From positions 12,325,619 to 12,389,618 of the forward strand of contig NC_052026.1 of assembly GCF_015832195.1 (NCBI RefSeq): 64,000 bases of DNA. The letters run 5' to 3'. A program made the translations under genes and the position numbers. This document shows, piece by piece, positions 33,801-47,238 of the stretch (position 1 is the first letter of the stretch; every line of letters begins with the position of its first letter). The notes beneath the pieces are model-generated. The model made no database searches. It was not told where the DNA came from and saw nothing but the letters and a program-made list of their open reading frames with translations. This DNA is from Motacilla alba alba (Eukaryota; Chordata; Aves; Passeriformes; Motacillidae).

Positions 33801-36800
33801 CTCAACTGCAACTACCCAGCCCCCATGCCTTGAGTGTAACTAAATGAGAGTGCAGCCAGCTTCAATCTGTGCTTCAGTTTGCTGGGTTTTGCTGTAATTA
33901 CCAGATCCTGCTCATGGCAATGGCCATCAGCCTGACCCACCCACGGGTCTGACTTCCCAGACAGTGGGCTTTAGGTGGTTTCTCCTGGACCTCTGCCCTG
34001 GAAGAGGAGAGCTGCAAAAGGAAATATGCCAAAATCTTGGTTATGAAACACCTGCAGAAAATGGCAGGAGGAGCTGGCAGTGGTGCAGTATTTCACCTGA
34101 TAGATACCAGTGACAAGTTAGTACTGTGGTTCACTACCTGCATCTTCCTGTTGCTGCTGTCCTTGTCATTTCTGTACCAAGACCGAGCCCAAACGGTGCT
34201 GGTTCTCCCTTTGCATTCTATCTAGAGAATGATGGGAATGAAGCCATTCAGTGCATGCTGTCCTGAATAGCTTCTGTTATCAGAAATGAAATCCAATGAA
34301 GTGTGAAGAAATCCAGAGTACAAATGCTGAGAGGAGGTTTCAGTTCTCTGTTGATCTGAATGATCAGCTGAAGGCCTGCAGAGGACGTAGCAGAGCTAAT
34401 AAAGGGGTGGGAAAAAAAAAAAAAGGAAGCATGAATGAAGCAGGAATTGGTGTTTGGAAAGGGCTTCTTGGTTAAGAGCCATGAGGGCAATGGCATTGTG
34501 CCCATTCCTATCCCAGTAGGGCTTGTCCTTTAAATAGCTGCTCACACATTTCTGTTAGTCACTTAAGAGCTCATTAAATGAGATTTATGCTGCTATTCTG
34601 TGTAAGGAAAGGTCTGCACATCCCAGTGTTACAAGTCTCGTAGCAAATTGCACTACAAACCATGGGGGCATGGAGAGCTCCTGACAAGAAGGGAACACAA
34701 ATGGATTTGCACATCAGCCTCAAAACAAACTGGCCAAGGAGCCTGGTCAGCTGTGAGTGGGGCTGTGCCTTTGTGAGGAGAGGGAGCTCTGCTGCCTACA
34801 GATAAACTGGCACTGCTGCTCTGCCTGGTGGCTTTGTGGCCGTGATGCCACTGCTGGCCCCTGGAATGGGGACCTCACAGGCTCCAAAAGCTGAAAAAAG
34901 CAGAAAAATAAAACCAAGCAAATGAAAATCCTGAGGCACATCTCTCAGCCCCAGCTTGAGATGTTCAAGAACTCAAGTTCTTCATAAGGTTCAAGAAGGC
35001 GTGTCCTAAGTGTCACCTGAGTAGAAATCAGCCTTGTTAAACAGCAGAACACAAAGGAAGAACGTGAGGTTTCTCCCATGGATGGTATTTCTTGATGGAG
35101 GGATGGTGGTGGGAGAGCAGGGAGAGTCCTGGGCCTTCAGCAAAGGGAGAAGGCTGAACAAGTCCTGGTGTAGGGGGTCTCCAGAGGAACACATGGGTGA
35201 AGCTACCAGCAATTTCCAGCCCCACAAATGCTGTGTGCCTGTCCTCAGTGTCGTGTTTGTAGCCAGGGACAGTTCCTCTGAGGACTTTGCAGATATGGGG
35301 AATTTGCAGGGTGTTTAGTGGTAGTAGCTCTCATAGTCTCACCCACCTTTTTTAGACCCCACTTGGAGAAATTATTTTGATCTCCTCTAGCGAGCCTAAA
35401 GCAGGAAGAAATGTGTGTTTGTCTGTGGATGTGCCTAGAGCTCAAACTCACAAATCCAACCAGACACAGGTTCCTTTTCTTCCTTTCACTCTGAGAGTGC
35501 CTCTTGCTGATCTTGAGTTATTGGTACAGAAATTGAGGCAAATGGGGTGAAAATGCCTCTTCAGTTCTGGTAGTGTAGGATCACAGAGAAATTCACAGAG
35601 AGATGGATGGAGAAAATTATCACTGGTGAGCAGATTATCCAAAGACCCCATTTTAGCTTGGTAACTGTCCACAAGTTGTTTTTGAGACTTGAAATACTTA
35701 TCTTCCCCCATTTCCCCATGAATTTGAGGCCCTTTTAGAAAATACACTTGCACAGGACTTGCATAGTTGTAAGCAACTTGGACTTCAATAACACGGCTTT
35801 CAAGGCATTCAAGGAAGAAAAATTAAGGCATTGTAACTTTGGGTGCTTTTATTGGATCTTAAAAAGATGCCAAGTTAGGGCACTGATAACTCCATATATC
35901 TATAAATTATATCAGAATAAAAAGACCCTGAACACCTAATAAGCTTCTTGTTGCACACACAACCCCTCCTTCCCCAGTCACAAGCCCTGTGGTGAATTGT
36001 GCTTTAGCTGCGAGCTCTTGGGTGTTTTGCAGTTCCTGTCTTAATGGGTTATCACTCTTCAAAACCACTTATTGCTAGACCCAGGTAATTACCTTCTGCA
36101 TGGCTACTGCTCTCATGTGCGGGGAAAACCTTGAGCTATTCGTACCCTGCTGGTGCATCTAAATTAAGTCATTAGTTCTCAGTGAGAATATTTATAATTC
36201 TTGCATAACAAAACCAGTATTAGCAGCCACCCACACATAAGTAGAAAAATTCAGTGATGAATCAGGCTTTGTAACTATGGATAAATCTGATAGGTCTTCC
36301 ATGACCAGATGACCAGTCTGAATGTATTTATCTTTGTCTTTTAAGTAAATAAGAACAGATTTGCATTTAGATAGTCTAGATTTCATGTGACAATCAAAAA
36401 GCACCTTGTAAGACTGTGCAGTGGCCTTTATTTACAAGGAGAAGGTTTGAATTTGTTTTCAGTTATTTGGACTCCTGTATCATCCCCAAGGTCTCTCAGT
36501 TACACTTCCATGTCCTTGCAAAGTTCACAGCACTTGATTTGGAAGGGAGGACATCTGCTTGAATTGGGACATGCTGTTCCCAAAATAATAAACAAACCTA
36601 TCCACCAGATGATGAATTTTGAGATAATGTAGTAATTGTGAAAGGTGGCTGCTGGCCATGCTCTACAGGCTGTCACTAGATGTGTCCAGTACTTCTATCC
36701 ACCCTTTATCACTAGGAACCTAGGAAAAGATTCTGTGATTTGATTTTCCTCATTGACTTCCCTGCTGCCCTTGCCCTTTCAGGGCTGCCTTTTTCATTCT

Positions 36801-38524
36801 TCAAAGATTTGAGGGTATCTGCTGCATGCTGTGTGCAGCAGAAATGAAGAGCTGGGAGATTTTTAGGATCTGGTTTTCTTCTAAAGTCACTTCCTGTTGC
36901 TTGTTAGCAAATTCATGTTAGAATAAAGGGATGGATTTTTTTTTTCCCCTAGATTACCATAATTCTGCAGAACAGACCTTGAATTGGGTGCACTGGGTTA
37001 TGACTTTGCCAACAATTGCACCCTCATGTGCTACAGGCTGAGTTGTGCAGCAGCCTGGCTTTAATCAGGGCCCACACATGGTTTGCTTAGGGCCAGGCTT
37101 AAGCCAGAGAGGGTTTGAGCTGGGCAAGGTTTGGATTCAGCCCAGAAACCCCCAAGAACTCAAGTCAATGATGTGACAACACAAAACCTTTAATTTCCAC
37201 AACAGAAATGCCCCTATTCCACCTTTTCTGCACAGCATCGATTTATGGCCCATTACTGTCCAAAATTGTTATTTCTGTTGTCCTGTTCCTGAGAACTTTT
37301 CCTGCTGGGAGAACAGGCAGCCAAAATAGAAAGTACTGTGAGATCCTTCATTGCAGTTGGTCTCAGTGTGACCACCAGGAGCAGGGAATGGGATTGGCGG
37401 GGTTATAACGAGCTGGGAATGTTCCTCTGTTTAAACGGAGTGCAGCTGGCTTGCTGACACTTCAGCTGGTCTCTGATAGCCCAGGTTCCTGACTGATACT
37501 GTGCAGAGTGCCCTTTCCTCACTATTCAAGGTACTTTGCAGTGCAGGTGGCCATCTCCTGTGTCCTTGCCCTTTTGCTGTAAAACCTGCAGCTAGAATAT
37601 AAACCTGACTTAAAGAAAAGCTTAGAAAAATAGCTTTACCTAGTATTTGGCCTCCTTCAGGTGTGCTTGCTGCCTGTGGTGCCTGCTGCCTTGTGCCTGT
37701 AAAATATATTCAACCACAGGTTGCTGCCCTCCAGGGCTGTACTGGCAGCTCCTGGCTGCCTTTTGTGCCCAGCACCATCTCTTCTTGTGGCTGCTGAGCC
37801 TTTCTTTCCACTCTTTCTCAAAAATTCAGCTGCTGAACGAAACCCGTGGTAAAAGCCATTAACTGCTGTAACCTTCAGGGCTTCCTGACTTTTTTGCATC
37901 AGCAATAAATGGATTTGAACCTCAGAGTCAGTCAGACACCAAACACGCAGGCTTTTACACTTTCACATTAGGCTACACCTCAGCCTGTTAAAAACGCAGA
38001 TGATGCTGCTGACCTGAGGATCGTCCTCCTGTGAGCACTGTCTGGGCAGGAGCATCAGCCCTTGGGCCACTTCTGACCTGTGCTCTCTGCTGGACCACAC
38101 TGCTCAGGTGTGGAGGAGCAGACTGGATCAGAGCCTGTGCATTGGAAACCCCCACCAGTCTGCCCCACACGTGGATTTCCAGCCTGATCCATCAGCTGAG
38201 CCTTCCTGCTGCCTGTGTTTGTCCCTGTCAGAGGTTCAAACCTGCTGCCTGCCCACGAGCCTCTCCGTGGTCCATCAAACCTCTTGCCCTCAGGAGCTGC
38301 TGCTCCCTGTGCTCGGTGCGTGCTGACCGGGCAGGGCAGGAGATGCCCGTGGCTGGGCTCTACCCCATGGGCTGGCACTGGGGAGGGCAGCTGTGCTCAG
38401 CCTGGGGGGGTCTGTGTGTGCGACAGAGCCTGGGCACTTCGCAGGCAATGCTCTTTCTCTGCTCCTCCTTTCAATCCCTTTAGCACAGAGGGCTGGAGAC
38501 AAACAGCAGCTGTGGCCCGAGAGG

Positions 38525-38749
38525 GGCAGGGAGGGCGTGTGGAGCAGGGGCTGTGCTTCAGCCTGGCAATTTGGGGCTGACTGGTGCAGGGAAGGGGTGT
38601 GGAGCAGGGGCTGTGCTTCAGCCTGGCAATTTGGGGCTGACTGGTGCAGGGAAGGGGTGTGGAGCAGGGGCTGCGCTTCAGCCTGGCAATTTGGGGCTGA
38701 CTGGTGCAGGGAAGGGGTATGGAGCAGAGCCCTGTCAATTTGGGGCTGA
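38525..38749. repeat. 60-base minisatellite, about 3.7 copies
   Basis: Copies run at about 38525-38580 (diverged left edge), 38581-38640, 38641-38700 and 38701-38749 (with an internal deletion). The second and third copies differ by a single base (CTGTGC versus CTGCGC). Because the period is a multiple of three, both strands give 20-residue repeated peptides in long spurious ORFs. Confidence 0.95.
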
Positions 38750-39764
38750 GCCTTTGATCCCCAGGGCAGCGTTTCCTTTGGCTTTGAAGTGCATCGAGTA
38801 GGGTTTGACATGCAATGCAACCCAAAGGAGATGGAGTTTATTTTCTTCTTCTCTTGGTGGATTGGGAGATGTGGGTTTTCTTCTGCAAGTCTCATTAGAG
38901 CCTTCAGCTGGACAGGAGTAAATGGGATATATTATTGTAAGAGATTTAATGACCATGTTGTGGAGAGTGGGAATAAAGGATGGTGGTTTACCGAGCAGAC
39001 TTTGAAAAGCTGCTCAATTAGCTGAGAGGATTTTTCAAGATGTTTCTTTCCAGAGCCAAAGCTGAGAGATTTAATTGGGGGCTGCAGAGCAAATGAGTGT
39101 ATATGGCACAAGGACAGACAGCAAAGGGCATTATAAAGCACTTATGGAGTTATTACCTACTTGTAAACCCAACCCCAAAAATGGGACCTTTATTGATAGT
39201 GTCTTGGAAGTGGTGGTGCTTGCCCTGGTTTCTCTGGAGCATGAGGATTGGGTACCTGGAGTGACATGGCTGTAGGTACCCTGATAGCAATTTCAGTTGA
39301 AACATTATATTCATGTATTTTCCTTGTCCGTGGGAATCTGCCCTGACATCTCTTCTGAGTTCATGACACAAGGCCTGAACTGATTCCAGCTCCTTGTCTG
39401 GGCCAGGTGCTGGGAATGTCCGTCAGGCCTGGCTCAGGTTAGTGGTACCAAACCTCAGAGGGGAGATAAGGGCAGGTTTGGGAGGGAATGGGGCATTTCT
39501 CCTGCTACAGGGAAGCCAGGAGCTTGTGGAGATGAGATGTAGCTGGGGGTGTTGGCTCCTCTTTCAGAGAGGAGGCAATCTGCAGGAAGGTCTGTTCTGC
39601 ATGGAAATGGCTGCATAAGGGAAAAGGCTCTGGCTTTAGTGGCAAGTCAGGGAAGTGATGAACATTGAGGATTTAATATTTTTTTGATCTATCTTATTGA
39701 TATCTCATCCTGCTTTTCAAAGGGAAACTTTTCAGATACAGCAAATTGATATTTCTTCTGCTAA

Positions 39765-39843
39765 TGTTGTTGTTTTGTTGGGTTTTGGTTTGGTGGGGGT
39801 TTTTTGAGTGGTTTTTTGGGGTTTTTTTGTTTTGTTTTTTTTT
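39765..39843. repeat. G/T-only tract of about 79 bases
   Basis: The plus strand here is almost entirely G and T, with several T-runs of 6-9 and G-runs of 3-5 and a single A near 39807. A shorter, similar tract lies in intron 1 at 22861-22908. It is a low-complexity sequence of unknown function. Confidence 0.85.
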
Positions 39844-41912
39844 ACTGATACACAATTTTAAAGTGCTTGGAAAGGACTTTTGCAGCTTGATTGGATATAG
39901 TATCCTGGCAGATTAAATATGTGCCATAACTGAGATTGTAAAAGGCCTGGGTTTGTCCTGCTGCCTTGGTGGGAGTGTCAGTGCCACATTTCCCAAACTG
40001 CATTCAGAGGCACGGAGGGGCTGTCAGATGACCATGCAAGGGTTCAATTAGTGTTCAGTGATTCTCCCTTAGGAGGGCTGGTGCGCCATGCTGCCTCTGG
40101 TGCAGAGGTGCTCCAGCCTGGATGTTTTACCCTGTTCTCACCTGGAGCAGTCTGTGTGCTCCCGGTGTGTGCTGAGGAGTGGCAGGGGGCAGAATGCCAA
40201 TGCACACCCAGGTGGAGGTGATGAGTGTGGGGACTCCTTGGAATGCATTTGTCACCACCACAGGCTTCTGTGACCCTCAGCTCAGGTTATTTCTCTTGCT
40301 ACACCACCTAAATCTCACTAAGAGCTTCTATTGCTACTTCTCTTCCTCGGAAGCAGGGCTATCCTATGTTTGCCTTTAATCCCTGGGAAGTTCCCTCAGG
40401 GGAAGTGGAGCAGATCTTTAGTGGAGGAAAAGCACTCCTTTTGCCTCTTTGCTTGCATGCTCTCCTCTGCTCTTGTTGCTGTGGGAACAAGGGACAGAGC
40501 ACTGGGCTCTGGCATCCTTTTTAATTAGGTATCTTCTGCAGATCAGCTGTATTTATTGAAGATTTTTTATTATAGCTATTAAAATTAAATAAGGCAAAAA
40601 TTGAATCCAGAACAAATACACTGCTGCAAGTTATCCTCATAATGTGCCAGCAATTTTTGCCTGACAATTGTGAGAAAATATGTTCTGGCAGCCTGTGTTC
40701 AGGCAATTGGCCAGGAACAGCTATAAACCATGGGTATCTTTTTCTTCCTCGTATCTTTCTCGCTCATTTAAAGTACCAGATAACATACACGTGAGCCAAA
40801 GGTGTATCTTACTGACTTGCAATGGGGAAAGGCATATCTGAAGCTGAAACAATGATACATCCCCATCTGTAACTCCCAGCAAGGATAATCTGAGGGGCAG
40901 GAACAGCCCATCTTTTTTCATGGGAGGATGTGTTAGCAAAGAGTAAAATGGATGTTCTTGGGCTGAGAAGCAGGAGCCTGAGTGTCTCTGGCTGGCTGCA
41001 CCATGGGAAGGTGGTGTGCTGCTCTGGGAAAAGTCTGCACGGCTTCCAGAAAGTTGTAGAGGTGGAAATAATTTTTAATTATTCTTTAAATGGAACTTTC
41101 TTTTCTGTGACCCTGCTGCAGCCAGTGCAGAGGTGAAACCTGTCTGTGTGGTCCAGGTGCCACAGCAGAGCTGAGTGCCAGCTGCAGAGGGAGATGCTCT
41201 GGCCATGCTCCTGCTGCCCCTCAGCAGAACTTTAGAGGGCTGGTGCAGCTGGCCTTGGCTTCAAGAATTGACTCAGCCTGGACCTGGGGTTTGGAGCCAA
41301 GATCAGACCCTGCTGCCAGGTCTGTGCCCTAACTGGGTGCTGGTGTTGAGGCCCCCAGCCTGGCAGTGCCATGGGAGTGCCTTCAGCCCCTGGTTACTCG
41401 TGGCTTTCCAACCTCAGGCTGCAAGAGCAGCAAGACTCCAAGGCTTTGCTGACTGTGGCTCTTGGGTGCTTCTGGTGCTCTGCACATCCAGTGGGAGCTC
41501 CTTTCCTGAAGCCTCAGTGTAGACTCCAGGAGGCCACAGAAGCTCTGCTAGAGGCACATGGTGATTTGGCTGTGTGTTGTTCTGCTGTGCCAGCACCAAA
41601 GCACAGGCTTGGGCCTGGTCTGCAAATAAAAATTAGTGCACTGAGGCTTATTTTCCCTTCTAAAGGATCTTCTGTTCATCGTGGAGATGTTACTTTTCCA
41701 GCTGGCTGGTTTGCTGGCTTTCAAACATGCTGCACTTTGTTAAGCAAGGCTGCTTTCCCTTCCTCATCTTTGTAGTACCATCAGTCTCTTTCTTTTTTCC
41801 TTTATACATCCCTCCCCACCTTCCAAAAGAGATTGAATTAGTACTGGCAAAATGTTCAAGGTTTATCAAAATCTTTACCAGTGTATTCACATTAATGAGC
41901 TCTGCAGTGTAG

Positions 41913-41975
41913 AATAATAACAATATTATTATTATTACTACTACTACTACTACTACTACTAATAATAATAATAAT
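41913..41975. repeat. Compound trinucleotide microsatellite (ATT)4(ACT)8(AAT)5
   Basis: After a short AAT-like lead (41913-41924), (ATT)4 covers 41925-41936, (ACT)8 covers 41937-41960 and (AAT)5 covers 41961-41975. ATT and AAT are reverse complements, so the flanks can pair around an (ACT)8 loop. It is likely polymorphic in length. Confidence 0.95.
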
Positions 41976-44900
41976 GGGGCAATCTGTACCCTGGCAGGCA
42001 GGAGCAGCTGCAGAGCTGCCATGGCATCACGCTGTCACCCTCCTTGGCACCAGCACCATCTGCAGAGAGCAAATGTGCAGCACTCATTAAGCCCTGTGAC
42101 ATCCCCATGGGGTGGGATAAGAGGAAAGGAAGGACAGAGGGGCAGGAAGGGACCACGAATTAATTTGAAATACTTCTGCCTGGAAAGCTGAGTGGTAGGA
42201 AGACACAGCTTGCCTGTCTGGGCTTCAAACTGGAGACCAGAGGGAGGGAATGGGGAATGCATGACTGTCCCTGGGCTTTTTGAAGCAAACACAGCCATGT
42301 GCAGAATTGTCTTTTATCCTTTTGTAGCTGGAGTGATGGTGGTATCAATTAATACACTTGGTATGTGTCAAACAGTGGGGGAAAAAAGTGTATGCTATAA
42401 ATGGAAGTACTTGCATAAGACTGTAAAGCAAGATAAAATATTTATATTTTTCAAAGAAAGGAACTAAACTTGTTTCCTCTCTCCTGCATCCTGTAATCTA
42501 GTTGTAGGAAAACAGCAGAGTTTAGATCTTGCAAAAGGTTTTCCTAAGCTGGAAATCAGAGGGGAAAATGGTTTTCTAGCATTTAACTGGAGGTAGAATG
42601 AATTGAAAATAAGTTATAAAAGTGGAGCTGTCCATAGCCAGGAATATTAAATCCTCCTATAGCAAGAGCAGCATGTGAGAGCGAGGTGCTAAATGCTGAA
42701 ATCCTGGGGAGATGAAGGGAAAGGAAAACCAAGCAGTGGGAGACGTTCTCGCAGAGCACTGTCTGCAAAATTGGCTGGAGCAGGACACAGAGCCTTAAAA
42801 ACTTCTCAAACCCAGTTGTTGCTTTCTAAATGAGGTGCCTGACATTTGAAAGGTCAGCAGCCAGGGAGAGGGTGACTGCTGTTCAGCAAATGCAGTCCGA
42901 CTGTGCTCGCTGCCGTGCCTGTCCTTCTCATGGGGGCTGGGGCTGCCTGATTGCCAGGCAGACAATCTCTGCAGATGTTGCCTAAAAAGCCATATTTGCA
43001 ACACCCAAACAAGGAGGGACACCTGGTACTTCTCCCATTTCCCATTTCCCCTCCCTCTAGGGGGCTAATAATGGGGCAAGTGGGCAAAGAAAGACGGAAG
43101 GGAGGTTGAGGGTAGATTCAGGTAGAGGGGGTGGAAGAAGGAGTGTCTATTGGCAGACCAGGGCACCAGCTAGGAGCAGAGATAGCTGCCCTGCTGACAG
43201 CTGGGGCCGGGGGGTGTCACATGCGGCGCTTAGCGTGTCCCTGCTCCCTCCTGTGTCTGCAGGGTGAGCCCTCTGCAGACACAGCATCCCTGGCTGAAGG
43301 CTCAGGCTGCTCACAGCAAAACCCGGCTGGGGGCTGGCTGCAGCTGAAGGAAAGATTTAGCAGGACAAACAGATTTTTCAGTTTTTTCAGTTTCTTTCAG
43401 TATCAAGAGCCCTAAACTCTGGATCACCGGGGCCACTTGCTCCCTTCCCCTGTGCTTTTCTGAGAGCCCCTTACCCACCTGAGCAAGTGTATTCCTGCAG
43501 CAAGTGACTGGAGAGCCAAGGCACTGTGAAAGAAAGCAGCTTCTTATATTCATAAAGCAGTGCAGGGCAGGACTGGGCCATTGCAGTACAGCATGAGTAG
43601 GGTTTTTTCTTTTTACTGTCTGTCTTCTAGAATTTTAGGATTCACGTTTTAAGCCTGCAGTATGTATTTCTGTGCTGGACTGCTAAACCTTTGAATTGTC
43701 AGCATGCTGAGCATTTTGATCCTTTTATAAAACAAGAATGAGGATTAAACCTTTCTCACTGCACAGCTATTGCAGCAGCACTGGGTGCACATTCACAGGG
43801 GCTGAGCTTGCATCAGGAGCCACGTTCTGTAGCACAGCCCAAAATCCCATGGGATTTGGGCAGGGAGGAAACCACTGAGCCCATCGTGAGCTTCCTTCTC
43901 TCTGCAAAAACACAGCAGTGTGCTCCATGGGAGAGACAGGCAAGGATTGGAATGAGCTTCTCTTGAATTAGGGTGGACATAGAAGGAAACAGTAAATGCT
44001 GTGTCATCTCCCACACCCAATGTCACCAAGCCCTCAGGCAGATATGGCCTCTGACCCGGCACCACGGCACGGCCTGGCCAGGACCCTGGCCCTCACCAAC
44101 CCCACTGGGTTTGCAAGGACTGTTTGGTTTCCTATCTCCTAGCTTATTATGTCCTCCTTTTTTGTGTTTCACCCATGGCTTTGTGCATTGAACCAGTCTA
44201 GAAATCCAGCCTGTGCTGATAGTTTGGGAAGGCAGGAAATTTTAGTGCGTTTCCTGCAGGCAAAGGAGAGCCTGCAGAGAGCTGTGCTCCTCCAAGGCTG
44301 TGATGATGCTCATCTGCTTTTTGGAAAGCTTTTTCATGGCAGGTTTGGCACTGACATGAGAGCTGCTAGTGCTGGGAGACAGAAAACCTCTCTGTAAACT
44401 GCTGCTTTGATGAAGCTCTCAGATGAGCCTTCTCCTGCACCAGGATGCTTCTTTCTTCAAATGGGCCCAATCTCTGCTAATAAATCACCTCCTCCACACG
44501 AGGAGGGTTTGATCAAACATCACAGGAGATATCATCAAGGGCTAAACCTACCATTTTCTATTCCATTACCTTAAGCTCATAATGCTCAGTGTATCAAAGA
44601 AGTACAGAGTTCCCTCAAGTGTTTCTATTGCCAAACCAGGCAACCCACAGCGAGTTGTCCATGTGCAGAGTGGCTCCTGAGTTTTCTTTCTTGGTTTCTG
44701 GGTTGTCTTTACTCCTGCTGTAGTACTCTGTACTCCTGAGCAGAATGGAGCAGGGCTGTGTTCCCAACTTAGGGCTCCTCAACTTTGGGAGATTAAAAAA
44801 AAAGTGTTAGCAATTTGTATTTCCTATGAGTATCTTGTATAGCATTTCCTGCTGTGGCACTTCTGTGAATCTAGATGCTGTTGGGTTCTGCTGGGAGGTT

Positions 44901-47185
44901 TTTTTGGTGTTGTTTTTCTTTTTTAAACTATAAAAGGATTCCAGTGATTTTCTTACCAGAGCCTGGGGACAGCAGAAGAGAGCTCATCTGTGTGTGGTTT
45001 ATCTTGGAAACTGTTAAGCATCACCCTAAGGGCTGGAGGCCCTGAGTGCCTGTGCTCTCCTGTGTAAATTTGGTTCTGCCAAAAGCAGGAGGGTCATGCT
45101 TCACCTTGTGTCAGACAGCTTGCGTGTCTTGGCTCTCATGGGCCACATTCCCCTTTTTCTCCTCCTTCTGCACAAAGCATTGCTTTCCCAGCTAGTTTCT
45201 CACACCAGCATCCAGCACTTCCCCCCTCTGCTCTCCAGACTTCACCTTTGGGCTTCATAAGACCTTAAAGAGAGAAGAAGAGGTGAGAGCAGAGTTCCCC
45301 CTGCAGAGGCTGGGACCGTGCTGTTCTGCTGGGTTTCAGCATGCCAGTGTGGGCAGTGCTGCTCCGTGTTCCCAGGGCACCACACAAACCCAGCTTAAAC
45401 CTGGATGGTGCCCTGGGGAAGTTCTGCATCACAAGGTTCTGCAGAAGGGTCTGGAAGCATCTCCCTGCACTGCCCGTGGGCCTCTCCATGGGAGCTGTCT
45501 GCTGCCGGGTTCTCAGCTGGGCTGGGAAAGGCTGTGTGCTGCTCCCGGTCTCATGGCTGCAGCAGATGCTGCTGAGATGGTGTGGAAAAACTGTGAATTC
45601 AGCAAACACTAAGTAGCACACGGCATTAAAAATTCACAAAGACTTCTCTGAAACACGGTCTCCCAAAGAAGCATTTTGATGAGCTGCAGCAGGGCTGGGT
45701 GAGTGAGTAGGGAGACCCTTCCCCAGCGCTGTGTTAGGAAGCAGTCCCATGCACAGCTCACCCCAGTGGTTTGAGCATTTGTGGTTCTCAATTTTCAATA
45801 AAAACTGCAGCAGAGGGTTTTTTCATCTTCCTTTCCTATTTAGGAGCTCAGTGACCTGTTCAGGTTTGCTGTGGAAAAGTAAAAAATTGAGAGGCTGTTG
45901 TCAGTGTTCAGGGGAAGATATAAGGATTAAACTGAAACAAAACTTGAAATACTTTAGGCCTGGGATTTTCAAATGTTCCTTTGAAAGTTTTCTTTAAGAA
46001 GAAAAGCCAGGTGACCCCATTTTTCCCTGAGGAAAAAAATTAAAAAAAAAGAAAAAACCAAACAAACTTGAAGGCATTTTTCCAGTGACTTTGTCCTTCT
46101 GATACTCTTTTTCCCCCTCATTTTGGCTTTACCCAAACTGGAGCAGGCTGGGTTGAATCAGAGTCCCCGGGTCAGTGCCTGGGATGCTGAACACAGCAGG
46201 AGCTGGTGAGAGATGCTGAGATGGGCGGGGGCCAGGGGTGCTTCACGACAGGAATCTTGAGTCGGCACACAAGTTTCCCTCTGCCTTTTGAATCCTGAGT
46301 TGGCACACAGTTTCCCCCTGCCTCTTGTGCGGGTACCAGGGGCTTTGCGGGCTCCTGCAGCTCGGTCTGGGCGGAGCAGGGGCAGAGGCGCTGCGGGGAT
46401 GCTCAGCTCGCAGTGCCAGCCCTGACCTACTTGTGAAAGCCGTGCCGTGCTCGGGGGGGCTCTGCCGGGCAGCTGCAGCGATTCCTGTTACTATTGTTTT
46501 CATCCTTTGTTTAATTTGTGTTATTTCATTTGTACTTTAGTCTCAACTGCATGGGTCATTGCAGAAAAGACAGCAAAAGACCTTATCTTTCTCCTCCTTT
46601 AACCAAAAAGCTGGGTAAGAGTTCAGGGGGTTTAATAACCTACTTTTGAGATGAACAAACTACAAAAACTAAACAGAGAAGATAGTCATGCTGCAGCTTT
46701 GTTAAAAGTAGAAATCTGTGATTAAAGAGGTGCTAGTTGAATTTGCTGGAGCAGAAAAACGTATTTAGGTTTTGTTTTTTCTTTTCAATCTTTTCAGAGC
46801 AGATGCGCCTTCCTTGCAGGTCTGCTCTGTTCTGTGCTGCTCGGAGGCTTTGCTGGATGAAAGAGTGTAGAAGAGACCTGCATTGTTTGCCTTGGAGATG
46901 TTAAATATCTCTGACAGGGCTGAGACACCCATCCTGCCCTGGACAAATAGCTGGAGACACTGAGCATAGGGCTTACATTTTCACTGTGAAAATAAACGGG
47001 AAATGCAGAAGCTTATTAAGTGGAAGCATAAAAATAAGAGCAGCTGTGGTGGATTGAGTGAGGTTTGGCTTGGCTGCCATGGGGAGCCAGGACAGACCAT
47101 GCTGGAGACCTGCAAGGGCATCCCATGGGGAGGGACCACGTTGGCTCTCATTTGGACTGAAGCAGAGGCTACCCCAAAAAAAATC

Positions 47186-47238
47186 TCTCAGAGAGGGATC
47201 AACAAAAAAAGGGGTGTCTCAGAGAGGGATCATCAAAC
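47186..47238. repeat. 31-base tandem dimer
   Basis: TCTCAGAGAGGGATCA occurs at 47186 and again at 47217, separated by an A-run and GGGGTG. It is a small local duplication within intron 2. Confidence 0.8.

Noticed and set aside
36727..36750. 'GATTCTGTGATTTGA', resembling a CR1 terminal octamer pair
   Set aside because: The upstream sequence shows no CR1 3' UTR similarity, so the match is too short to call an element.
38233..38242. GGTTCAAACC, similar to a tRNA B-box
   Set aside because: No A-box, acceptor-stem pairing or cloverleaf can be formed around it, and the box deviates at its final position.
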